Position numbers and translations under genes: made by a program
The notes under the pieces: generated by a model
The model's input: only the letters and a program-made list of their open reading frames with translations
Database searches by the model: none
What the model was told of the DNA's origin: nothing
Assembly (NCBI GenBank): GCA_009773805.1
Contig: WTXA01000002.1
Coordinates: forward strand, 62,001 to 126,000
Source of the DNA: Fusobacteriota bacterium
GTDB lineage: Bacteria; Bacillota; TC1
Direction of reading: 5' to 3'
DNA: 64,000 nucleotides
Part shown: in pieces, positions 42,783 to 51,569 of the stretch
Position numbering within the stretch: position 1 is the first letter of the stretch
Layout of the letters: the number at the start of each line of letters is the position of its first letter

Positions 42783-44573
42783 TTAACACTTAACCTTACC
42801 TTCAGCAACCAGTTCTGATAATTCATGTAAATAAACCCAACGCTCCATCTTCTCCTCGAGAGCCTTTTCCAAAGATAACTTTTCATCCCCAAGTTCCTGT
42901 AGTTTAACATAATCACTAGTCTCACTACCAATTGCTATAGCCAAACTATCCAACTTCTTTTCAAGAACTGCAATATCATCATCAATAGAAAGAAACTCAC
43001 GCTGCTCATTAAAGGTCAATTTCAACTTCGAACTACTTTTCTCTCTAATACTAACAACTTTAGCTCCATCAGCAACTCTTTCTTGCTCCTTCTCATCAAG
43101 CTTATCAGCCAGATAATCAATATAGGTACCAAGATACTTACCAATCCTACCCTCACCTTGAAATTCAAAAATAGTATCCACAACCTTATCCAAAAAGTAC
43201 CTATCATGAGAAACCACAATCACAGCACCCTTAAAACTCTCCAAATAATCCTCTAAAATAGTCAAAGTCTCAATATCAAGATCATTAGTCGGCTCATCCA
43301 ACAATAAAACATTAGGAGCACCCATCAAAATACTAAGTAAATACAACCGCCTTTGTTCTCCACCAGAAAGTTTACTAATAGGCGTCCATTGTAAGGTAGC
43401 ATCAAAAAGAAACCTCTCCAACATCTTAGAAGCCGTTATCTCACCATCAGGTGTCTTAATAACCTCAGCAATACTCTTAATAAAATCAATAACCCTAATA
43501 GACTGATCCAATTCCTCAGAATTCTGAGAAAAATAACCTATCTTAACAGTCTGACCAACAGCTACAGTACCCTTATCAGGACTAATCCTACCACTAATCA
43601 AATTCAACAAGGTAGACTTACCCTCACCGTTTCTGCCTACAATACCAATCCTAGAATCACGAGCAAAAAAATAGTCAAAATTATCTATAACCAACTTATC
43701 ACCAAAGCTCTTACTAACTCCATGAAGTTCTACAATCTTATTACCAAGTCTTGAAGAAATAGAATTCAACTCCAACTTAACCTCATCCTCATAAACACTA
43801 CTTTCCTTTAACTTACCGTACTTAGCTATTCTAGATTTACTTTTAGAGGTCCTACCAACAGGGCCTCTTTTAATCCATTCCAGTTCTTTTCTAAGAAAAC
43901 TCTTTCTTTTACGTTTTGAGTTTTGTTCAATATCTTCTCGGCCAGCTTTCATTTCCAAAAACATAGAATAATTACCTGGATAGTTATATAATTCACCCTC
44001 ATTTATTTCAACAATCCTATTTACTACCCTATCTAAAAAATATCTATCATGAGTAACCATTATTATAGCACCAGTATACTTACTTAAAAAACTCTCTAAC
44101 CAAGCTACCATTTCATTATCAAGATGGTTTGTAGGCTCATCTAATATAAGCACATCACCATGATGAACCAAGGCACTAGCAATAGCAACCCTTTTCATTT
44201 GACCACCTGACAGAGTACCAATTCTTTTATCAAACTCAACTATACCTAATTTTGTTAATATAGTCTTAGCCTCATATATCCTAGTCTCTCTAGATTCATT
44301 ATTAGCACCTATTAGCACTTGCTCCAAAACTGTAAGATTATCATCTAAAATCGGATTTTGTGGCAGATACTCTATTCGAGCACCCGGGCTTTTAGTTACT
44401 GTTCCCGTATCGGGAGTTTCAATTTGTCCAATAATCTTTAGTAGGGTGGACTTGCCTGTTCCATTAACTCCAATGACCCCTATCTTATCTCCTTCATTCA
44501 TATAAAGTGAAACATCTTTTAATAAAATCTTCTCACTATAATTCTTATTTATTTTATCTGCTGATAATAGCAT
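42783..44573 (-). CDS. ABC-F ATP-binding protein
   Basis: 596 residues, two ABC domains without membrane spans: Walker A GVNGTGKSTLLKIIGQ and RNGEGKSTLLNLI, signatures LSGGQMKR and LSGGEQRR, each with a D-loop (LDEPTNHLD and LDEPTNDLD). Between them a linker rich in Lys/Arg (QNSKRKRKSFLRKELE). ABC-F proteins bind ribosomes and rescue or regulate elongation or confer antibiotic protection. Which subfamily cannot be told; the C-terminal tail after residue 530 is coiled-coil (EKKLDSLAIAI, LEKALEEKMERW), so a Uup-like protein is likely. Confidence 0.93.
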   Translation of the reverse strand: MLLSADKINKNYSEKILLKDVSLYMNEGDKIGVIGVNGTGKSTLLKIIGQIETPDTGTVTKSPGARIEYLPQNPILDDNLTVLEQVLIGANNESRETRIYEAKTILTKLGIVEFDKRIGTLSGGQMKRVAIASALVHHGDVLILDEPTNHLDNEMVAWLESFLSKYTGAIIMVTHDRYFLDRVVNRIVEINEGELYNYPGNYSMFLEMKAGREDIEQNSKRKRKSFLRKELEWIKRGPVGRTSKSKSRIAKYGKLKESSVYEDEVKLELNSISSRLGNKIVELHGVSKSFGDKLVIDNFDYFFARDSRIGIVGRNGEGKSTLLNLISGRISPDKGTVAVGQTVKIGYFSQNSEELDQSIRVIDFIKSIAEVIKTPDGEITASKMLERFLFDATLQWTPISKLSGGEQRRLYLLSILMGAPNVLLLDEPTNDLDIETLTILEDYLESFKGAVIVVSHDRYFLDKVVDTIFEFQGEGRIGKYLGTYIDYLADKLDEKEQERVADGAKVVSIREKSSSKLKLTFNEQREFLSIDDDIAVLEKKLDSLAIAIGSETSDYVKLQELGDEKLSLEKALEEKMERWVYLHELSELVAEGKVKC

Positions 44574-44625
44574 ATTTTTATTCCTACCTTCACTCGCACT
44601 TTATTGTTACCTCCATTATATCATG

Positions 44626-44657
44626 AAAAAGACGTTCCAGCAGAACACTAGAACGTC
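44626..44657 (-). terminator. Rho-independent terminator of the TcdA gene
   Basis: Minus strand GACGTTCTAG ... CTGGAACGTC hairpin followed by TTTTTC. Confidence 0.75.
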
Positions 44658-44662
44658 AGTAA

Positions 44663-45409
44663 TTACTTAATCAAATCTTTTACAACTTCTGCACACATAA
44701 CTAGCCCAGCAACAGAGGGGACAAAGGAAACACTACCAGGAATGTGTCTCCTGTGTGTACAAGTTCTTTCCTTGTTGGTACAAATACACTGCGTCCTACA
44801 ATTGCTATCTATTTCAAAGGGTACCATAGGCTCTTCTTTTGAATAGACCACCTTAAGTGACTTGACCTCACGTTTTCTTAATTCTCTTCTCATTACCCTA
44901 GCCAATGGGCAAACTGAAGTTTTATGAATATCAGCTACTTCAATTTTTGTAGGATCCAGCTTATTACCCATTCCCATACAACTAATAATAGGTATATTCC
45001 TTTTACCAGCTTCTAGCACAAGATCTATTTTTGCCGAGACAGTATCAATGGCATCAATAATATAGTCACATTTTAAATCCAAAATATTATCTGTATTTCC
45101 AGGAAGATAAAAGGTCTGAAAAGTTGTAACATTAACCTTGGGATTTATCTCCAAAATTCTTTCCTTGGCTACTTCTACTTTTGGTTTGCCTACTGTTTTT
45201 TTCGTGGCAATAATCTGACGATTTATATTTGTCCTGCATACTGTGTCATCATCAATAATAATAATATTACCAATTCCAGATCTCACTAATCCTTCAAGTG
45301 CAAAACCACCGACTCCTCCAATACCAAAAATCATTACTGTACTTTTTTTTAATTTTTCCAGACCTTCTGTTCCTATTAGAAGCTCGGTTCTTGAAAATTC
45401 ATGTAACAT
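44663..45409 (-). CDS. tcdA: tRNA threonylcarbamoyladenosine dehydratase-like E1 protein
   Basis: 248 residues. ThiF/HesA fold with FGIGGVGGFALEGLVRSGIG and IIIDDDTVCRTNINRQ (nucleotide-binding and Arg finger region). The Cys-rich C-terminal part (CRTQCICTNKERTCTHRRHI) and GSVSFVPSVAGLVMCAEVVKDL match TcdA/CsdL, which cyclises t6A37 in tRNA. The GNAT gene is 31 bases upstream. Confidence 0.9.
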   Translation of the reverse strand: MLHEFSRTELLIGTEGLEKLKKSTVMIFGIGGVGGFALEGLVRSGIGNIIIIDDDTVCRTNINRQIIATKKTVGKPKVEVAKERILEINPKVNVTTFQTFYLPGNTDNILDLKCDYIIDAIDTVSAKIDLVLEAGKRNIPIISCMGMGNKLDPTKIEVADIHKTSVCPLARVMRRELRKREVKSLKVVYSKEEPMVPFEIDSNCRTQCICTNKERTCTHRRHIPGSVSFVPSVAGLVMCAEVVKDLIK

Positions 45410-45440
45410 AATTTACCACCTATTAAGATATTTCTTTCTA

Positions 45441-46004
45441 TTAACGTCTGTTTTCCCATTCACTTTTAAGCATAGAATAATATAATCGGCTAACATACTT
45501 GTTATCCATGAAAAAGTAATCTCTCAAAGTGCCCTCATATGTAAAGCCACACTTGGTAATAACACCCTTTGATGCTAAATTATTTTCCTTATGACAAACT
45601 TGAATTTTGTGAAAATTCACATTATTGAATCCATAATCAATAATAGCTTCAGTAGCTTCGCTTGCATAGCCTTTCCTGTGAAAACTACTTCCTATGCAAT
45701 ATTCAATTTCACAAAAGTGATTTTTATTATCAACAAGAAAAATAGCAATTTGTCCTATACATGACTGAGATTCTTTTTCAATTATTGCCCACCTATAATA
45801 ATCACTTCTTTGATATGATAAAATATATTTGTCCAAAAGTTCTTTCACTTCAGATTTAGTTACGTATACAGGTTCTGAATACAAAGACTGAATATTCGGA
45901 TCACTAACCCAATATTGAAGCATATCCTCATCATCACTATATTGAAAAGGTCTTAAAGTTAATCTACTAGTTTCGATTATTTGTGTTCCTAAATGATTAA
46001 GCAC
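45441..46004 (-). CDS. GNAT-family acetyltransferase (RimJ/RimL-like)
   Basis: 187 residues. Starts ETSRLTLRPFQYSDDEDMLQ, then the acetyl-CoA P-loop region IGSSFHRKGYASEATEAIIDYG and the C-terminal NLASKGVITKCGFTYEGTLR. Acetylates an N-terminus or small molecule. Followed by TcdA at 31 bases, so co-transcription is plausible. Confidence 0.92.
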   Translation of the reverse strand: MLNHLGTQIIETSRLTLRPFQYSDDEDMLQYWVSDPNIQSLYSEPVYVTKSEVKELLDKYILSYQRSDYYRWAIIEKESQSCIGQIAIFLVDNKNHFCEIEYCIGSSFHRKGYASEATEAIIDYGFNNVNFHKIQVCHKENNLASKGVITKCGFTYEGTLRDYFFMDNKYVSRLYYSMLKSEWENRR

Positions 46005-46081
46005 TTACATTCCTCCAGTAACTACTACGATTTAGCTTTTCTTTTCATTTAGAAATATTATATCATATAAATGAAGAACAC

Positions 46082-46741
46082 TTACCTATCCAGCATAAAG
46101 CTTATATATTTATCATTATTTGTGTATATTATTTTTAAGCCAACTTTGCTTGCAATATATTCCATGGTTTTTGATGTATAAAAAGAAATATGACTTACAT
46201 CTCTTATATAGGACCAGCTTAAAAAATGATCTTCATTATTTCTATGAAAATTAGTCATTATAGCTAAAACCCCTTTTGATTTCAGCAGCTTTGAAAAAAG
46301 AGAAAAATAATAAAGAGGATCATTTAAATGTTCAACCACTTCTGTAGAAGTAATCAAATCATATTTCTTGCCAATAAAGACTTTTTCAGGAGAGAAGAAA
46401 TGATCATAAATATCCATTTGATAATTAAATTTCTGTTCTAATATTTGGGCTAATACTGGAGATGGACCACTGCCGAAATCTAATCCATGTTTTCCCTCAT
46501 CAGCAAAGGGAATCACAGCCTCTTTGATAAAGGTACAGAAATAGTTTACATAGTCTTTATCCTCAATTGAGTTATTATGGTTTTCATACCTTAGTTTCTC
46601 TTCTACTACATTAAATCTGTTTGACTCATCTTTAGAAATGAATTCACAATTACTACAATAATAGTAATCACCAAATTTTGGATGACAAATAATTGTTATA
46701 TTAGAATTACACACCTTGCAATTTTCTCTTATTTCACTCAT
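46082..46741 (-). CDS. Class I SAM-dependent methyltransferase with N-terminal zinc ribbon
   Basis: 219 residues from ATG 46741; the longer frame begins inside the terminator of the upstream gene, so is unlikely. N-terminal CxxC ... CxxC (CKVCNSN, YYCSNCEFIS) binds Zn. The SAM motif I is LDFGSGPSPVLAQIL, followed by ITSTEVVEHLNDPLYYF and GVLAIMTNFHRN. Looks like a methyltransferase acting on a small molecule or tRNA; substrate unknown. Confidence 0.88.
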   Translation of the reverse strand: MSEIRENCKVCNSNITIICHPKFGDYYYCSNCEFISKDESNRFNVVEEKLRYENHNNSIEDKDYVNYFCTFIKEAVIPFADEGKHGLDFGSGPSPVLAQILEQKFNYQMDIYDHFFSPEKVFIGKKYDLITSTEVVEHLNDPLYYFSLFSKLLKSKGVLAIMTNFHRNNEDHFLSWSYIRDVSHISFYTSKTMEYIASKVGLKIIYTNNDKYISFMLDR

Positions 46742-46762
46742 TATCTTACCTTTACTTATTAT

Positions 46763-46787
46763 AAAAGCCTTCATCAAGAAGGCTTTT
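46763..46787 (-). terminator. Terminator of the FMN-binding lipoprotein gene
   Basis: AAAAGCCTTC-ATCAA-GAAGGCTTTTT; T-run on both strands. Confidence 0.85.
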
Positions 46788-46791
46788 TAAA

Positions 46792-47229
46792 TCACTTTAT
46801 AGAAACATCTATAGTCTGTCCTACCATACCATCCTTATAGATAGCATCTAGTAGTTTTTGAGCATTAGTTGAAGAGGAGGTTGCTCCAGTTAGAGCATCA
46901 ATTTTTCCACCTTCATTGTTCTTTACATTTTCTTCTAAAACTGGCATCCAAATAGATGGGTTAGGTATCATTTTGTAAACTCCTGGATCTGTTTTGTATT
47001 GCCCTTTTTCATTTATTGCATTAAAGGTAACGTCTATTATTTCACCATCTTGAATGGTTAATTCCAAGAATTCACGCCATCCTAGACCTTCTGTTTCTAC
47101 ATATGCATCATCTACTTGAGCCTTATAAGTTCCATCTTCTAGATCTCTATTGGAACTAGAACAGGCTACCATAAAAAATGCTGTTAAGATAATTAAGATA
47201 ATTAATAAAATCCAAATTTTTTTATTCAT
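46792..47229 (-). CDS. FMN-binding lipoprotein with covalent flavin site
   Basis: 145 residues from ATG 47229 (GGAGGTG upstream). Lipobox MVACSSS. FMN-binding domain; the motif ALTGATSSSTN matches the [DS]GA[ST]-type flavinylation site used by ApbE, so a covalent FMN on Thr is expected. Extracytoplasmic electron carrier, probably fed by a respiratory or extracellular-electron-transfer complex. No ApbE gene is nearby. A terminator separates it from the methyltransferase. Confidence 0.88.
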   Translation of the reverse strand: MNKKIWILLIILIILTAFFMVACSSSNRDLEDGTYKAQVDDAYVETEGLGWREFLELTIQDGEIIDVTFNAINEKGQYKTDPGVYKMIPNPSIWMPVLEENVKNNEGGKIDALTGATSSSTNAQKLLDAIYKDGMVGQTIDVSIK

Positions 47230-47290
47230 GATTTTCACCTCCATGAATTATTATCTTGATTTTAACAGATTTCATCAAGGAGGGCAAATT

Positions 47291-47440
47291 CTAGTCGACT
47301 TTAGTTATAAAATTAACTGTATTTTCTTTAGTATTAATTGTAGGTGCTTGATCAAAACCTCTCTCACATTCTATATAATAGAATCTTAATGTCGACAATA
47401 TAATCAACCCCAAAACAATAAAGAAAACTTTCTTTTTCAT
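47291..47440 (-). CDS. 49-residue membrane-anchored peptide
   Basis: ATG 47440 with GAAAGGTTGG upstream. N-terminal span KKKVFFIVLGLIILSTLRFYY, then about 25 residues outside including ECERGFDQAPTINTKENTVN. One membrane span with extracytoplasmic C-terminal part. Sits 61 bases upstream of the FMN-binding lipoprotein. No family known; coding is probable because the ribosome binding site and context look good. Confidence 0.6.
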   Translation of the reverse strand: MKKKVFFIVLGLIILSTLRFYYIECERGFDQAPTINTKENTVNFITKVD

Positions 47441-47685
47441 TATATCCAACCTTTCATAACTATTTTTTTATAATGTACGTATAAAATACCTTTCTATGTT
47501 ATCATTAATGTACTACTTATACAATACTTTTTGAAAAATTTCAATGATAATACTTTAAATAATACTCTACGCGCAAATATTTATTATTGATATATATTAT
47601 ATAAATACATTTTAAATGTATCATTAATATCTAAATAACACAATATGTTTATTTACATATTTTTATATTTTTTTAAATATAAACA

Positions 47686-47714
47686 AAAAAACACCCCGCT
47701 AAATAGCGAGATGC
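47686..47714 (-). terminator. Rho-independent terminator of the PAS-GGDEF/EAL operon
   Basis: Minus-strand stem CATCTCGCT / AGCGGGGTG with some G-U pairs, then TTTTTTTG. Confidence 0.8.
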
Positions 47715-47743
47715 TTATGAATATTAATATATATATAATAAAT

Positions 47744-48721
47744 TTAAGCAATAATAAGATTTTTGCCCCTTCTTTTAGCCTCTAGTAAATTCATATCTGC
47801 AGAATTAATAAAAGAATCAATATCTTCTCCTAAGTACTCTCTTAAACCACCACTTAACGTCAATTTCAAATCTTCACCAAAAGTATGATTTTCAATAGAC
47901 TCTCTAATCCTCTCTGCAACCTTAGAGGCAGTCATAATATTAGCATTCGAGAAAATTACCATAAATTCCTCTCCACCATATCTTCCAGCCAAATCAGTAT
48001 CTCTAATACTGCTATTAATAATACCAGCAATATCAGCCAGCACACCATTACCAATAATATGACCCTTAGTATCATTAATGACCTTAAAATCATCTATATC
48101 AAAGATAGCTATAGACAAAGGCTTTTTGGATCTATTTACTGTTAATATTTCAGACTCCAAAAACTTAATAAGAGTTCTGTAATTAGCAATTTGTGTTAAA
48201 TCATCAATAGCTGACAACTCAGCCAAAACCTTATTCTTATACTCCAACTCAGATTGCATAACCTTATTATCAGTGATATCAAAAACAATACCAGCTAAAA
48301 AAAGAGGCTTACCATCCTCATCATACTTTGTTATCTTCCCACGATCATAATACCATTTGTAACTTCCATCTTTACACCTAATCCTATACTCCACCTCATA
48401 AACATTAGCCTTACCTTGCAAATGATTAAGCATAGCCTCCATAGTCTTATCATAATCCTCAGGATGAAGCATCTCAGTAAAAAACTGATAATCTACATTC
48501 TCAGGTAATTCACTTAAATCATAACCAAGATTAGTAACTTTAAGTGGATTAAAAGTTACATCATTGTTTTTAACATTCCAATACCAATGACCAAGATTAC
48601 CAGACCAAGAATACTCTAACCTTGTTTCTAATTCTTTTTCACTAAGCAGTTCAGAATTCAAGGTTTCAAGCTCAATAATACGCTCAATCAACTTTTCTCT
48701 TGAAAAATCTTCATACTTCAT
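47744..48721 (-). CDS. PAS-GGDEF diguanylate cyclase
   Basis: 325 residues from ATG 48721 (AAAGGAGTG upstream). An N-terminal helix (coiled-coil LIERIIELETLNSELLSE), a PAS/PAC domain at about 40-160 and GGDEF with GRYGGEEF. The I-site RDTD is present. Cytosolic. Second gene of an operon after the EAL protein (17 bases between them, measured to this start), so synthesis and breakdown are co-expressed. Confidence 0.9.
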   Translation of the reverse strand: MKYEDFSREKLIERIIELETLNSELLSEKELETRLEYSWSGNLGHWYWNVKNNDVTFNPLKVTNLGYDLSELPENVDYQFFTEMLHPEDYDKTMEAMLNHLQGKANVYEVEYRIRCKDGSYKWYYDRGKITKYDEDGKPLFLAGIVFDITDNKVMQSELEYKNKVLAELSAIDDLTQIANYRTLIKFLESEILTVNRSKKPLSIAIFDIDDFKVINDTKGHIIGNGVLADIAGIINSSIRDTDLAGRYGGEEFMVIFSNANIMTASKVAERIRESIENHTFGEDLKLTLSGGLREYLGEDIDSFINSADMNLLEAKRRGKNLIIA

Positions 48722-48738
48722 AAGCAAACACTCCTTTA

Positions 48739-51486
48739 CTATCTATCCTTTAAGAACTCTATCCCAACATCAGCATCAAATGGCTTAGCTATTAAATACC
48801 CTTGAACCTTATCACAACCATGCTCTTTTAAATACTCTAGCTGAACTTCTTCTTCAACACCTTCAGCCACAACACAATGCCCCATTTTATGAGCCATAGA
48901 TATAATATCAGATGTTATAGATTCCTCTTCATTCAAACAGAGAAGTTTATCTATAAAGAACTTATCAATCTTAAGACAATTGACATTTAACTCCCTTTCC
49001 CTAGCAAGAGATGAATACTCAGTACCAAAATCATCTATAGAAATACTAATACCACTAGACTTCAACTCAGAAAGAATACTGTTTACCACATCATAATTAG
49101 ATGCGAATATTGATTCAGTAATCTCAATTTCAATACTATTAGAATTAACCTGCATCTTTTCAATAATTTCAAAAAACTCCTTAACGAAATCATTTCTTAA
49201 TAGTTGTATGGCAGAAATATTTATAGAAACCTTAACATCTTTAAACCCATTTTCCTCTAGCCTCTTCAAAAATTCAAAAGACTTAATAATAATCTGCTTA
49301 CCAAGTGGTATTATAAACTTTGTTTTTTCTGCAATAGGAATAAATTCAGCCGGACTTATTAATCCCAGTTCATCACTATTAATCCTAGACAAAGCTTCAA
49401 AACTGCAAATTCGATCTAACTTAACGTCATAGATTGGTTGGAACTGTAAGAATAATTTTTCACTAATATCTTCACCAGCTATTTTAACAAGTTCGCGACG
49501 AATCTTTTCCTCACGGTCTCTTTCTGATTCCATTTTCTTGTCATAAAATGAATAGCCAAAATCCTTTTCATAACTAGCAATTGTTTTTTCTGATGCAATT
49601 AATACATTTTTCAAAATTTCATCAAGATTGTACATATTTTTATCATCAACTTCAACAATCCCAATTCCCCCACCTATTCTTTCAACAGTAAGAATAGATT
49701 CTAACATATGAATTATCCCATTACAAAAGGCAACTAATTCAGCCTTATCTTTGTAACCCTTCGTATAGAATACAAACCTGTTAACATAGGTATTGTATAA
49801 TTGGTGATTATCGTCGCTTAAGGATTTTAATCCTTCTGCTACTTTTTTTAATATTTCCTGACTATAGAAAAAACCATAAGACAAACTTAGCAAGTCAATA
49901 GTGTTTAGATTAATACCCACAAATGCTTGTTTTTCACTTGATAAATCTATAGTCTCCTTATTAAATATATAATCTAAATATCTACGATTATAGAGACCAG
50001 TTACCATATCATGTTCATTAATATATCTAATACTATTTTCAACTTCCTTACGGTCAGTAATATCAAGAATAATTCCTTCTAGAGAAATTACTTCATCATT
50101 TTCATCAAATACACCTTCACCAAGTTCTAGCACCCATTTGCGTTCGCCATTTTTTGTCTTTATCTCGTATTCATATTTAAATGATGCCTTATTAGCTAAT
50201 ATACGCTCCCACTCTTTCTTTAAAGGTTTACGATATTCTGGGGTAATTAAATCATCAAAAGGCAAATCCCTATTGTTTAAAATATTCTCAGGATGATATC
50301 CTGTTAATTTGAAACAACCATCAGAAATAAATTCCATAGTCCATTTTTCATCATATTTACACCTATAGGCCATTCCTGGAAGTTTAGAAATAAGCAAGGT
50401 CTTACTTCGTTCACTTTCTCTAAGTGAACTTTCAGTTTCTTTTTGCTTGGTTATATCCTCTAATAAACAAAGGTGTGTGGCATTTTTATCATCATCACCT
50501 AAGAGTTTAGAGAGTTTCATATTTGTCCATACGATGGAGCCATCCGGTCTTATAAAACGCTTTTCCATGGAATAACCTTTTATCTCACCCCTTTTAAACT
50601 GTTCGAATTTTTCAAGATCAGCTTGAAGATCATCAGGGTGAGTTATTTCTGTCCATTTAATATGTTCTATTTGATTACCTTTCCTACCAATGATGTCTTC
50701 ATATACGCTATTTATTTTAATAGCACTATGTTTAGATTTGGCTATACCATATTTGCCATCACTTATCGCAATACCAATTGGCGCCTGTGTAAACACACTA
50801 TGATACAATCCTTCATCAAAGGCCATTTTCTTATTTAAAGACTTTAATCGATTATGTTGTGACCAAGATCTGAGTAGAGCAAAAAATAACATAAGCACAC
50901 ACAAAACTATAATGGCATCAGGTATCATCTGTCTCCAGATATTTGCATACCACTGGGTTGCAGGGTAGTCGATACCAAAAACAGCTATAACACTCCCATC
51001 AGTAGTATCAAAAACAGGAATAAGAGCACTTATCCAAGTACCCCAACGATCAGTTGAGGGCTCAGTTAAAACTAACTTACCTGAAGTAAATATTTCTTTA
51101 GTTAAATCATCTACTTCTTCATATACTTGTCCTGGTGGTGAGTAGTCTTCATTATTAGGCTCTTCTGAATCCATCAAGATTACTATTTTGCCATCTTTTT
51201 CTGCCATTAAGTAGGCAAAGCTAATAGATTTTGTTGTATTAGTTAAACGTATTAGATTCTGCTTAGTCATAAAATATTCTGGATTTTCTAAATCCTCAAT
51301 ACTACCTTTTAAAGCTCCTATATGTTCCGGTTGAACCATGGCTTCCAAGGATTGAGCCAGCATAATAGCTTCATCAGAGGCTATTTTCTCATATCTTGCC
51401 CAAGCAAATCTCAAATATAAAGCACATAGTATGGTTATCCCTACTATGAATATAATCTTTCTAAATAGAATATTCTTGTTTTTCAT
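48739..51486 (-). CDS. Membrane sensor with PAS-PAS-degenerate GGDEF-EAL (c-di-GMP phosphodiesterase)
   Basis: 915 residues. Membrane span at about 8-25, extracytoplasmic sensor at about 35-180, second span at about 190-210, two PAS/PAC domains (about 220-360 and 370-490), a GGDEF-like domain whose motif is NRFVF instead of GGDEF, and an EAL domain from about 660. The EAL motif is FEALSR, and DDFGTEYSSL and EGVEEEVQLEYLKEHGCDKVQG are intact. Predicted phosphodiesterase with an inactive cyclase domain acting as a regulator. Operon with the PAS-GGDEF gene. Confidence 0.92.
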   Translation of the reverse strand: MKNKNILFRKIIFIVGITILCALYLRFAWARYEKIASDEAIMLAQSLEAMVQPEHIGALKGSIEDLENPEYFMTKQNLIRLTNTTKSISFAYLMAEKDGKIVILMDSEEPNNEDYSPPGQVYEEVDDLTKEIFTSGKLVLTEPSTDRWGTWISALIPVFDTTDGSVIAVFGIDYPATQWYANIWRQMIPDAIIVLCVLMLFFALLRSWSQHNRLKSLNKKMAFDEGLYHSVFTQAPIGIAISDGKYGIAKSKHSAIKINSVYEDIIGRKGNQIEHIKWTEITHPDDLQADLEKFEQFKRGEIKGYSMEKRFIRPDGSIVWTNMKLSKLLGDDDKNATHLCLLEDITKQKETESSLRESERSKTLLISKLPGMAYRCKYDEKWTMEFISDGCFKLTGYHPENILNNRDLPFDDLITPEYRKPLKKEWERILANKASFKYEYEIKTKNGERKWVLELGEGVFDENDEVISLEGIILDITDRKEVENSIRYINEHDMVTGLYNRRYLDYIFNKETIDLSSEKQAFVGINLNTIDLLSLSYGFFYSQEILKKVAEGLKSLSDDNHQLYNTYVNRFVFYTKGYKDKAELVAFCNGIIHMLESILTVERIGGGIGIVEVDDKNMYNLDEILKNVLIASEKTIASYEKDFGYSFYDKKMESERDREEKIRRELVKIAGEDISEKLFLQFQPIYDVKLDRICSFEALSRINSDELGLISPAEFIPIAEKTKFIIPLGKQIIIKSFEFLKRLEENGFKDVKVSINISAIQLLRNDFVKEFFEIIEKMQVNSNSIEIEITESIFASNYDVVNSILSELKSSGISISIDDFGTEYSSLARERELNVNCLKIDKFFIDKLLCLNEEESITSDIISMAHKMGHCVVAEGVEEEVQLEYLKEHGCDKVQGYLIAKPFDADVGIEFLKDR

Positions 51487-51569
51487 CTCAACTCCTTATA
51501 CTTTTCCACCTAAGTATAGCATCTTGAAATATTATATCTATCTAATATACTGTATAAAATATCTTCTTC

